This document shows positions 1-4,780 of a stretch of 5,309 nt of DNA, piece after piece (within the stretch, counting starts at the first letter, position 1; every line of letters starts with the position of its first letter). The DNA lies in contig JAHEOA010000044.1 in assembly GCA_018609825.1 (NCBI GenBank), positions 1 through 5,309 on the forward strand, written 5' to 3'. Below the pieces are notes generated by a model, which was not told the DNA's origin, searched no databases, and saw nothing but the letters and a program-made list of their open reading frames with translations. The position numbers and the translations under genes were made by a program. This DNA is from Candidatus Bipolaricaulota bacterium (GTDB lineage Bacteria; Bipolaricaulota; Bipolaricaulia; RBG-16-55-9).

Positions 1-1
1 C

Positions 2-481
2 ACCGACAGCGACGGCTCCGACGGCTGGTCCACGAGCTGGGACACCACGACCGTGGGCGACGGCGACCACACGGTCACGGCCGAGGCGACCGACACGGCC
101 GGCCAGACCGCCAGCGACAGCATCACCGTCACTGTGGACAACGCCACCGACGGCGGCAACGCCCCAGCGGTCGACAGCCTAAGCCTGAGCGAGGACAACG
201 CCGGTGGCAGCCCGCACGCCGACTTCGACGCGTCCTGGTCCGTCTCCGACAGCGACGGCGACCTCGACACCGTCGAGCTCACCCTCACCGACCTCGACGA
301 CGGCGAGACCGAGGACACGGCGACGATCGACGTCAGCGGCGGCACAGCCTCCGGCACGACCGACCTCCGGGCCAAGCAGGAGGAGAACTCCGGCCACGAG
401 TACGAGGTGGAGCTGGTCGTGACTGACGGCAACGGCAACACGGCATCCGACACGGCCACCGAGGTCGAGGACGGCTCCTGA
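2..481 (+). CDS. C-terminal part of an acidic exported protein with Ig-like (Big/PKD-type) repeats, 5' truncated
   Basis: The reading frame is open from the window edge, so the start lies upstream; 159 residues are visible, ending in TGA. Visible residues 1-47 are the end of one Ig-like repeat (WDTTTVGDGDHTVTAEATD, then a VTVDN strand). Residues 53-154 form a second beta-sandwich-like domain starting PAVDSLSLSE, with a DSDGDLD stretch at 83-89 that resembles Ca-binding DxDxDG loops, and ending VTDGNGNTASDTATE. I count 39 Asp/Glu against 2 Lys/Arg and no Cys, which is typical of proteins exposed to high salt. Domains of this kind are known at the C-termini of haloarchaeal and halophile subtilisin-like proteases and surface proteins, where they are thought to act in adhesion or substrate binding. 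The catalytic or main part is outside the window, so a protease assignment is only inference. No C-terminal anchor or sorting signal is visible. A hairpin terminator follows 31 bp after the stop. Confidence 0.85.
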   Translation, partial: TDSDGSDGWSTSWDTTTVGDGDHTVTAEATDTAGQTASDSITVTVDNATDGGNAPAVDSLSLSEDNAGGSPHADFDASWSVSDSDGDLDTVELTLTDLDDGETEDTATIDVSGGTASGTTDLRAKQEENSGHEYEVELVVTDGNGNTASDTATEVEDGS

Positions 482-512
482 TCGAACGATCCGCACGAGC
501 CCAAACGTCAAG

Positions 513-551
513 GACGGGGAGCGGCCCACTCCGCTCCCCGTCGCTCTTTCC
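513..551 (+). terminator. Intrinsic (Rho-independent) terminator of the repeat-protein gene
   Basis: A perfect 12-bp stem, GACGGGGAGCGG (513-524) pairing with CCGCTCCCCGTC (531-542), closes a 6-nt loop (CCCACT). It is followed by GCTCTTTCC, a short and impure T-rich tail. The position, 31 bp after the stop of the upstream gene and 73 bp before the next gene, fits a transcription terminator that separates the two genes. The weak T-tract leaves termination efficiency uncertain. Confidence 0.85.
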
Positions 552-586
552 GGAGCCCGAGCTCATCGATTGCATGCCGCCGGCGC

Positions 587-613
587 TGATCCGAGCATGG
601 GCATGAGGGATCA
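587..613 (+). other. Possible small hairpin over the ribosome binding site of the YbhB-like gene
   Basis: TGATCC (587-592) is complementary to GGATCA (608-613), with an inner CAT/ATG pairing (596-598 with 603-605) closing a GGGC loop. The right arm covers part of the only Shine-Dalgarno candidate (GAGG, 605-608) just before the ATG at 616. If transcribed, it could limit ribosome access. The stem is short and interrupted by an asymmetric internal loop, so chance is a fair explanation. Confidence 0.25.
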
Positions 614-615
614 TC

Positions 616-1194
616 ATGCGTAAGCCATTGACGGGTCTGGCCACAGTCGGGCTGTTGATCGTCGCGCTGGCCTGCGGGAACGGCGCCGAGGGTCTGACCG
701 CCAAACAGGAGGAAGGAGCCACCGTGCCGGATCTCGAGCTGACGAGCGCGGCGTTTGCGGACGGCGAGTTGATACCACAAAAGTTTACCTGCGACGGCGA
801 GGGCATCTCGCCCCCGTTGGCTTGGGAGCACGTTCCGGACGGCACGACGAGCTTCGCACTCCTCGTGGAGGATCCCGACGCCCCCAGCGGAACATTCGAT
901 CACTGGCTGCTCTACAACCTTCCGGCCGATATCACGGCGCTTTCGGAGGGCGTGCCGACGGACAAAGCCCTCCACGACGGGGCTCTCCAAGGCACGAACG
1001 ACTTCGGGGAGATCGGCTATGGCGGGCCTTGCCCGCCGTCAGGGCCGGCCCATCGCTACGTGTTCACGCTCAAGGCCCTCAGCGACAGACTGGACGCTCA
1101 GGCCGGTCTGAGAAAGTCGGAACTTCTGGACGCCATCGACAACCAGGTCGAGGTCCTGGACGAAGCGGCGCTGACGGGCGAGTACGCGCGTTAG
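616..1194 (+). CDS. YbhB/YbcL family (PEBP/RKIP-like) lipoprotein
   Basis: The product is 192 residues and belongs to the phosphatidylethanolamine-binding-protein superfamily, bacterial YbhB/YbcL branch. Residues 1-20 are a lipoprotein signal: Arg-Lys, a hydrophobic stretch, then the lipobox ALAC with Cys20 followed by Gly, a +2 residue that in a Gram-negative would not retain it in the inner membrane. A linker of about 15 residues leads to the domain at about 37-192. Family pocket motifs are present: DPDAP at 86-90, DHW at 95-97, and GPCPPSGPAHRY at 137-148. The length beyond the anchor matches the usual ~150-160-residue single domain. Bacterial YbhB proteins bind small anionic ligands, but their physiological role is poorly defined. 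The start is ATG with a modest GAGG Shine-Dalgarno at 605-608; the ATG at 603 is out of frame. The gene sits alone between an upstream terminator and a convergent nitroreductase whose stop overlaps its own. Confidence 0.92.
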   Translation: MRKPLTGLATVGLLIVALACGNGAEGLTAKQEEGATVPDLELTSAAFADGELIPQKFTCDGEGISPPLAWEHVPDGTTSFALLVEDPDAPSGTFDHWLLYNLPADITALSEGVPTDKALHDGALQGTNDFGEIGYGGPCPPSGPAHRYVFTLKALSDRLDAQAGLRKSELLDAIDNQVEVLDEAALTGEYAR

Positions 1195-1796
1195 CCCACC
1201 AGCGGGGCCGCCTCGCCCCAGCGGCCGTCGAAGACGATCTCGTCGAGGGCCATCCGCGTCCGGGGCTTGCGCTCGCGCTCCGCGAGCGCCTCGGGCAGCT
1301 CGTCCGGCTCGCCCGGATAGCCGAGCGCCATGGCCGCCACCGGCTCGAAGCCTTCGGGAATCGCATACGCCTCGCGGGTCGCTTCGCGCTCGAAGCCGGC
1401 CATCTGGTGGACATAGAGTCCGTGATCGAGCGCCTGCAGCACCAGCTGCGACGTAGCGAGGCCGACGTCGTGGAAGGCGTGCCGATTGGCTTGGGCCGGA
1501 TCGTCACCGAAATACGTTTTGGCGACCGAGATCAGCAACACGGGGGACTTCTGGGCCCACGTCTGGTTGCCCTCCTTGAGACAACGGAGCATCCGCTCGA
1601 ACGCATCCGTATTCTCTCGCCGGGCGATGATGAACCGCCAGGGCTGCTCGTTGAACGACGAGGGCGCCCAGCGGGCGGCCTCCAGCACGCTGAGCAAGGT
1701 CTCGCGCTCCACGGGCTGATCGGAGAAGGCGCGCGGACTCCAGCGATGGCGGAACAGCTCGTGGATCGGGTACAGCGTGTCAGCGGGCTTGTCCAT
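1191..1796 (-). CDS. Nitroreductase family protein (FMN-dependent NAD(P)H oxidoreductase)
   Basis: The product is 201 residues, the usual size for a single-domain nitroreductase. These flavoenzymes bind FMN, usually work as dimers, and pass electrons from NAD(P)H to nitroaromatics, quinones or other acceptors; the true substrate cannot be read from sequence. Recognisable parts are RWSPRAF near residues 18-24 (FMN phosphate contact), ARWAPSSFNEQPWRF at about 42-56, a central helical region around HAFHDVGLATSQLVLQA, and the C-terminal AYAIPEGFEPVAAMALGYPG block near 143-162, ending in a DEIVFDGRWG tail. The frame is open upstream to 1862, but the start at 1796 is chosen because AGGAGG lies 6 nt before that ATG and the family N-terminus (LYPIHELFRHRWSPRAF) begins directly after it. 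It is divergent from the DMT transporter, with a leader of about 110 nt, and its stop overlaps the stop of the YbhB-like gene. Confidence 0.93.
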   Translation of the reverse strand: MDKPADTLYPIHELFRHRWSPRAFSDQPVERETLLSVLEAARWAPSSFNEQPWRFIIARRENTDAFERMLRCLKEGNQTWAQKSPVLLISVAKTYFGDDPAQANRHAFHDVGLATSQLVLQALDHGLYVHQMAGFEREATREAYAIPEGFEPVAAMALGYPGEPDELPEALAERERKPRTRMALDEIVFDGRWGEAAPLVG

Positions 1797-1802
1797 GGGA
1801 AA

Positions 1803-1808
1803 CCTCCT
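1803..1808 (-). promoter_or_regulatory. Strong ribosome binding site that fixes the nitroreductase start
   Basis: The minus strand reads AGGAGG, 6 nt before the ATG at 1796. It is a perfect consensus Shine-Dalgarno and rules out the longer in-frame extension to 1862. Confidence 0.9.
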
Positions 1809-1837
1809 GATCGTCTTGCGGTGTGGACGAACGACCT

Positions 1838-1875
1838 CGAGAGCCGACGCAAGCGGGGTCACGACGCGGCTCTCG
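1838..1875 (-). other. Inverted repeat / stem-loop in the nitroreductase leader
   Basis: CGAGAGCCG (1838-1846) and CGGCTCTCG (1867-1875) form a perfect 9-bp inverted repeat around a 20-nt loop. It lies between the proposed minus-strand promoter (1912-1940) and the ribosome binding site at 1803-1808, so it would be in the 5' leader of the nitroreductase mRNA. No U-tract follows on the minus strand, so it is not a simple intrinsic terminator. It may be an RNA regulatory structure, a DNA operator, or chance in GC-rich sequence. Confidence 0.4.
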
Positions 1876-1904
1876 CCCGAAGCCGTGAGCCCGCCCTTCG
1901 GTTG

Positions 1905-1913
1905 TGCTAGAAT
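1905..1913 (+). promoter_or_regulatory. Extended -10 promoter for the DMT transporter gene
   Basis: TGC followed by TAGAAT (1908-1913) matches the extended -10 pattern TGnTAnnAT. No good -35 is seen about 17 bp upstream (GTGAGC at 1885-1890), as is usual for extended -10 promoters. Predicted transcription begins near 1920, giving a leader of about 20-25 nt with only a weak Shine-Dalgarno before the ATG at 1943. It is one of the few AT-rich patches between these genes. Confidence 0.6.
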
Positions 1914-1918
1914 TCTAG
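1907..1918. repeat. Perfect 12-bp palindrome CTAGAATTCTAG in the divergent promoter region
   Basis: CTAGAATTCTAG is its own reverse complement. Each half carries TAGAAT, giving a -10-like hexamer on both strands with a shared centre. It could be a back-to-back promoter core, an operator for a dimeric regulator placed over both -10 boxes, or both. Confidence 0.7.
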
Positions 1919-1940
1919 GCGATCGGCGAGAGCCTCTCCA
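1912..1940 (-). promoter_or_regulatory. Candidate sigma-70-type promoter for the nitroreductase
   Basis: On the minus strand TAGAAT (1917 down to 1912) is preceded, across a 17-bp spacer, by TGGAGA (1940 down to 1935), which matches 4 of 6 positions of TTGACA. Transcription would begin near 1905 and give a leader of about 110 nt that contains the stem-loop at 1838-1875. The -10 lies in the same palindrome as the divergent transporter promoter. Confidence 0.5.
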
Positions 1941-1942
1941 CC

Positions 1943-2863
1943 ATGAGCCATCAGGACGCTGGCCCCCTCGACCCCCTCAGCCGACGCGCCAGCCTGGGCG
2001 CCGACCTGTTGCTCTTGGGCGTGGCCGCCATCTGGGGCTGGACCTTCGTGCTCGTCAAGGAAGGGGTGAGCGAGGTCGGCCCGTTCACGTTCCTGTTTTA
2101 CCGCTTCGGCATCGCCTTCGTCCTCTTGGCGTTGCTGTTCCGGCGTGACCTTCGGGACGTTCCGCGGTCGGCTTGGCGTGAGGGCGCGCTCATTGGCCTG
2201 GCGCTTTTCGGCGGCTACTGGCTCCAGACGTGGGGGCTGGTCTACACGGCCGCGACGAAGAGCGCCTTCATCACGGGGCTGAGCGTCGTGCTCGTGCCGC
2301 TGTTGGGCGCCACGTTGCTGCGCGAGCGCATCAGCGGCGCGGCCTGGTTGGGCGCGGTGGTCTCGGCTGTCGGGCTCGGCCTGATCGTCTTCGGCACGCG
2401 CGTCGGCTTCGCCACGTTCAACGTCGGGGACGGGCTGACGTTCCTGTGCGCCATCTCGTTCGCGACGCAGATCCTGCTCGTGAGCCACTACACCCGACCG
2501 AGCAACTATCTGCCGATTCTGGTGGCCCAGATCGGGGTCGTCGCGGCCCTGAGCGGGGTCGGCTGGCTGACCGTCGAAGGGGCCGCCTGGACGAGCTCCT
2601 GGACGGCCTGGAAGGGGATTCTCATCACGGCCGTGTTGGCGACGGCGTTGGCCTACTGGCTTCAGAACCGGTTCCAACCGTATTCGACGGCCGCCCGCGC
2701 CGCCATCATCTACACGGGCGAGCCCGTCTTCGCCGGCGTCTTCGGCGTGGCGCTTTTGGGGGAGCGGCTCAGCAGCGGCCAGTGGCTCGGCGCAGGGTTG
2801 ATCCTCGCGGCGATGGTGTTGGCCCAATGGCCCACGATCCGGCGCATCTCGCGCCACGCCTAG
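1943..2863 (+). CDS. EamA-domain DMT-superfamily transporter (RhaT/YdcZ-like permease)
   Basis: The product is a 306-residue inner-membrane permease with about ten hydrophobic segments, made of two tandem EamA repeats as is usual for the 10-TMS drug/metabolite exporter family. Repeat 1 covers about 18-152 and includes AAIWGWTFVLVK (28-39) and the segment ATKSAFITGLSVVLVPLLGA (104-123), then RERISGAAWLGA. Repeat 2 covers about 162-295 with the equivalent block AARAAIIYTGEPVFAGVFG (250-268) and GERLSSGQWLGAGLILAA (273-290). The paired GERxS/RERxS-xxxWxGA motifs show the internal duplication. The short basic tail (RRISRHA) fits a cytoplasmic C-terminus. Family members export amino acids, metabolites or toxic compounds; the substrate here is unknown. 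The ATG at 1943 is the only in-frame start after a stop at 1916-1918. It is divergent from the nitroreductase, which hints at, but does not show, a shared detoxification role. Confidence 0.93.
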   Translation: MSHQDAGPLDPLSRRASLGADLLLLGVAAIWGWTFVLVKEGVSEVGPFTFLFYRFGIAFVLLALLFRRDLRDVPRSAWREGALIGLALFGGYWLQTWGLVYTAATKSAFITGLSVVLVPLLGATLLRERISGAAWLGAVVSAVGLGLIVFGTRVGFATFNVGDGLTFLCAISFATQILLVSHYTRPSNYLPILVAQIGVVAALSGVGWLTVEGAAWTSSWTAWKGILITAVLATALAYWLQNRFQPYSTAARAAIIYTGEPVFAGVFGVALLGERLSSGQWLGAGLILAAMVLAQWPTIRRISRHA

Positions 2864-2869
2864 GCCGAG

Positions 2870-3823
2870 TCACGACCCGAGCCGTACGGCCAGCGCTGCC
2901 AATGCCGCCAGCGCGGCGCCCAGAAACGGCCCGCCGAACCAGGACAGCGCCAGCTTGGTCACCAGCGGCCGGTTGACCGTCTGGGCCCCCTTGACGGTCC
3001 CGACGCCGACGACGCCGCCGACAACGGCTTGCGAGGCCGAGATGGGCACGCCGATCACGGAGTAGACGTGCAGCACCAACGCCTGGGCGATCAACACCAT
3101 CAGGCCGCCGAACGACGTCAACCGCGTGATGCGGCGTCCGACGGTGTCGATGACGCGGCGACTGCCCGTGATCATCCCGAGCGCAATGCCGACGCCGCCG
3201 AGCAACGGACCCAGTTGCGGCCCGACGACGCCTGCGTCGACGTAGGCGCCGATGACGTTGGCCGCGTTGTTCGCGCCCAGCGCATAGGCGCCGTAGGCGC
3301 CAAAGACGACGAATCCGCCTGCAATGAGCCGATCGTAGCTGCGCAGGTCCAGCAGACGAGGCTGCAGGTAGCGTCGGGCGACACGATAGAGGGCATACGC
3401 GGCGACGGCCGCTCCCAGGGGCGCGAGCGTCCAGGCGATCAACAGTCGGACGAGCGTACCCCCGTCGATGCCGCTCAACCCGGTCTGGACCAACGTCACG
3501 CCAACGAGCGCCCCGACGACGGTCTGCGTGACGGATATGGGGAAACCCCGGTAGAGGAAGCCGCTCACGGCCAGGGCCGACGCCAGGCTGAGGGCCGCGG
3601 CCGTCAACGGCGTCACCATGGCGAGCGACCGATAGGTCGTCACGCCGGCCCCGCCCTGTAGCGTCGCGCCCAGCACGACGAACAGCGCCGCGATCCCCGC
3701 GATCGTGCGAAAGCGCACGCGCCCGGTCGTCACGGCGGGTCCGAAGACGTTGGCCGCGTCGTTTCCGCCGAGCGTCCAGCCGAGCAGCAGGGCCGGCAGG
3801 AGGATCAGCGCCGTCGCAAGCAC
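2870..3823 (-). CDS. Inorganic phosphate transporter, PiT family
   Basis: The product is a 317-residue integral membrane phosphate permease of the PiT family (low-affinity uptake of phosphate or metal-phosphate, driven by H+ or Na+). Both halves of the family's inverted duplication carry the signature: GGNDAANVFGPAVTTG at 19-34 and GANNAANVIGAYVDAG at 183-198. Each is matched by a second motif, GFPISVTQTVVGALVG at 93-108 and GVPISASQAVVGGVVGVG at 258-275. About ten hydrophobic segments are visible, with a basic cytoplasmic loop around 147-166. At 317 residues it is a compact member without the long central loop of E. coli PitA. The start is GTG at 3823, directly after the TAG stop of the DUF47 gene, with GGAGG 9 nt upstream inside that gene. 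The DUF47-PiT pair is a well-known arrangement, and the DUF47 partner is thought to modulate PiT. The stop is 6 bp from the end of the convergent transporter. Confidence 0.95.
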   Translation of the reverse strand: MLATALILLPALLLGWTLGGNDAANVFGPAVTTGRVRFRTIAGIAALFVVLGATLQGGAGVTTYRSLAMVTPLTAAALSLASALAVSGFLYRGFPISVTQTVVGALVGVTLVQTGLSGIDGGTLVRLLIAWTLAPLGAAVAAYALYRVARRYLQPRLLDLRSYDRLIAGGFVVFGAYGAYALGANNAANVIGAYVDAGVVGPQLGPLLGGVGIALGMITGSRRVIDTVGRRITRLTSFGGLMVLIAQALVLHVYSVIGVPISASQAVVGGVVGVGTVKGAQTVNRPLVTKLALSWFGGPFLGAALAALAALAVRLGS

Positions 3824-4459
3824 CTACAGGCGCCTCCGAGCGACAGCCAATTCCAGAAGATCGGACACGTCCTCGCCCTGATCAGAAATGTCAGTCAGGA
3901 TCATCAAGAGCTCCCGAATCTGGGTCTTACGGGCCAGCTCGATGTTCAGATCGAAGGCCTTGCGCACCGCCTCCCGTTCAAGCCCGTCGATCTCGTGCTC
4001 CAGCTCCTCCACGCGCCGCGTGTGCTCGGGAACTTGGTCGAGTTTCTCGAACAGGAGCTTGAGCGCCTGTCGAAGCTCGTCGATGAGCTCGTTGGTCAGC
4101 GCGTTGATCTCGGCAATGGCGGGCTGAACTTCGGACGGGATCTCGACCCGCTGCAGGAGCACGAAGTCGAGCAGCGCCTCGCCCCGGTCGGCCAGCTTGT
4201 CGACGTGCTCGATGAAGTCCCACAGGTCTTGGAGGGACTCCGGCAGCAGCGCGCCCTTCAGCAATAGCGATTCCACCTGACGCCGGACGTCGTCGGCCTC
4301 GCCCTCGAGTTGACCGGCCCGTTGGGCCACCTCGTCTGCCCGGGCGGTATCGTCGTCCAGGTGATAGCCGATGGACTCCGCGCAGGCCTCCAGCGTCTGT
4401 TCCACAAGACTAAAGTGTTGGAAGATGAGCTTTTCAACTTCCTGTGATCGCCACCACAC
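3824..4459 (-). CDS. DUF47 / TIGR00153 family PhoU-like protein, partner of PiT
   Basis: The product is a 211-residue, almost wholly alpha-helical soluble protein. DUF47 proteins are PhoU-like helical bundles that bind metal through acidic motifs and are encoded next to PiT transporters. Matching blocks are the N-terminal FQHFSLVEQTLEACAESI, LEGEADDVRRQVESLLLKG at 51-69 (E52-x3-D56), the helix around WDFIEHVDKLADRGEALLDF at 80-99, and VEELEHEIDGLEREA at 150-164 with DISDQGEDVSDLLE near the end. Length is normal (about 205-225). A regulatory role on phosphate uptake is inferred from family and context. The start is GTG at 4459: an in-frame stop at 4466-4468 leaves no earlier choice, and GGGTGA (4466-4471), which can pair with the anti-Shine-Dalgarno, sits 6 nt upstream. 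The stop TAG abuts the GTG of the PiT gene, indicating translational coupling. Confidence 0.93.
   Translation of the reverse strand: MWWRSQEVEKLIFQHFSLVEQTLEACAESIGYHLDDDTARADEVAQRAGQLEGEADDVRRQVESLLLKGALLPESLQDLWDFIEHVDKLADRGEALLDFVLLQRVEIPSEVQPAIAEINALTNELIDELRQALKLLFEKLDQVPEHTRRVEELEHEIDGLEREAVRKAFDLNIELARKTQIRELLMILTDISDQGEDVSDLLELAVARRRL
3833..3837 (-). promoter_or_regulatory. Ribosome binding site of the PiT gene inside the DUF47 3' end
   Basis: The minus strand reads GGAGG 9 nt before the GTG at 3823 and overlaps the last codons of the DUF47 gene. It supports the GTG start and one shared transcript. Confidence 0.75.
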
Positions 4460-4492
4460 GTCGCATCACCCATCGTAGGGTAGCGGGGGGCT

Positions 4493-4514
4493 GCCGTCGA
4501 GGCCAATCGACGGC
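4493..4514. repeat. Perfect 8-bp inverted repeat upstream of the DUF47-PiT operon
   Basis: GCCGTCGA (4493-4500) and TCGACGGC (4507-4514) are separated by GGCCAA. The repeat lies 34 bp upstream of the DUF47 start and its spacer holds the weak candidate -35. That placement suits an operator for a dimeric regulator. No T-tract follows on either strand, so a terminator is unlikely. Confidence 0.45.
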
Positions 4515-4721
4515 TGGGATCGGCCCACGACAGGGCGATCGGGCCTGTCGGTACTTGCCCAGTGATCTCTGCCCGGGTCGCCGTCCAGGTGAGCGGATGA
4601 CCGGGCTCAACCATGATCACTGCTCATGGACCCCTATCAGGGCCATCGGAGTCGGGTTGTCGGCCCGCGCGGCAGCTGGGACGAGCCCGCAACACCCGTT
4701 CCTGCGGGATGAGATCGGTCA

Positions 4722-4750
4722 TTCCAAAAGACGATTTTCTTGTCTAGAAT
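4722..4750 (+). promoter_or_regulatory. Candidate promoter of the hydrogenase-like gene
   Basis: TTCCAA (4722-4727, 3 of 6 matches to TTGACA) and TAGAAT (4745-4750) are separated by 17 bp, within the most AT-rich patch of the intergenic region (ATTTTCTTGTCTAGAATT). Transcription would begin near 4757, leaving a leader of about 24 nt that contains the Shine-Dalgarno. The -10 shares the octamer CTAGAATT with the palindromic promoter at 1907-1918. Confidence 0.55.
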
Positions 4751-4765
4751 TGACGTCGGAAGCAC

Positions 4766-4771
4766 AAGGAG
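4766..4771 (+). promoter_or_regulatory. Ribosome binding site of the hydrogenase-like gene
   Basis: AAGGAG lies 9 nt before the ATG at 4781 and fixes the start of the truncated gene at the right edge. Confidence 0.85.
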
Positions 4772-4780
4772 ACGATCCGA

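Larger units (their letters stand above)
4460..4780. other. Intergenic region between divergent DUF47-PiT operon and hydrogenase-like gene, rich in inverted repeats
   Basis: This 321-bp gap has no convincing gene; the open frames crossing it look like shadows. It holds several inverted repeats: GCCGTCGA/TCGACGGC (4493-4500 and 4507-4514), CGACAGG/CCTGTCG (4528-4534 and 4544-4550), CCATGA/TCATGG (4611-4616 and 4624-4629), and the more distant CAGTGATC/GATCACTG (4560-4567 and 4615-4622). A weak candidate promoter for DUF47 reads TTGGCC (4506 down to 4501), an 18-bp spacer and TACCCT (4482 down to 4477) on the minus strand, giving a very short leader. I do not see an obvious Pho box. The right end carries the promoter of the hydrogenase-like gene. 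A small RNA here cannot be excluded but has no positive support. Confidence 0.55.

Noticed and set aside
333..990. Minus-strand open frames across the terminator and the YbhB-like gene
   Set aside because: They cover a strong terminator hairpin and a confident gene on the other strand, and show no family features.
1797..1862. N-terminal extension of the nitroreductase by 22 residues
   Set aside because: The AGGAGG at 1803-1808 sits correctly for the ATG at 1796, and the extension has no family similarity and overlaps the leader stem-loop.
822..1910. A 362-residue plus-strand open frame, the longest in the window
   Set aside because: It is antisense to the well-recognised nitroreductase and overlaps the YbhB-like gene in another frame. 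Its Arg/Gly/Pro-rich translation shows no family motif and is typical of a GC-rich shadow frame.
1907..2857. A 316-residue minus-strand open frame opposite the DMT transporter
   Set aside because: It mirrors a clear EamA gene, and its translation is low-complexity, rich in Arg, Gln, Asp and Ala, without recognisable motifs or a convincing ribosome binding site.
2858..2865. GCCTAGGC palindrome as a bidirectional terminator
   Set aside because: An 8-bp self-complementary site with no loop or T-tracts cannot form a useful terminator hairpin.
3029..3661. A 210-residue plus-strand frame opposite the PiT gene
   Set aside because: Highly charged, Arg/Asp-rich shadow of a membrane protein whose signatures are unmistakable on the minus strand.
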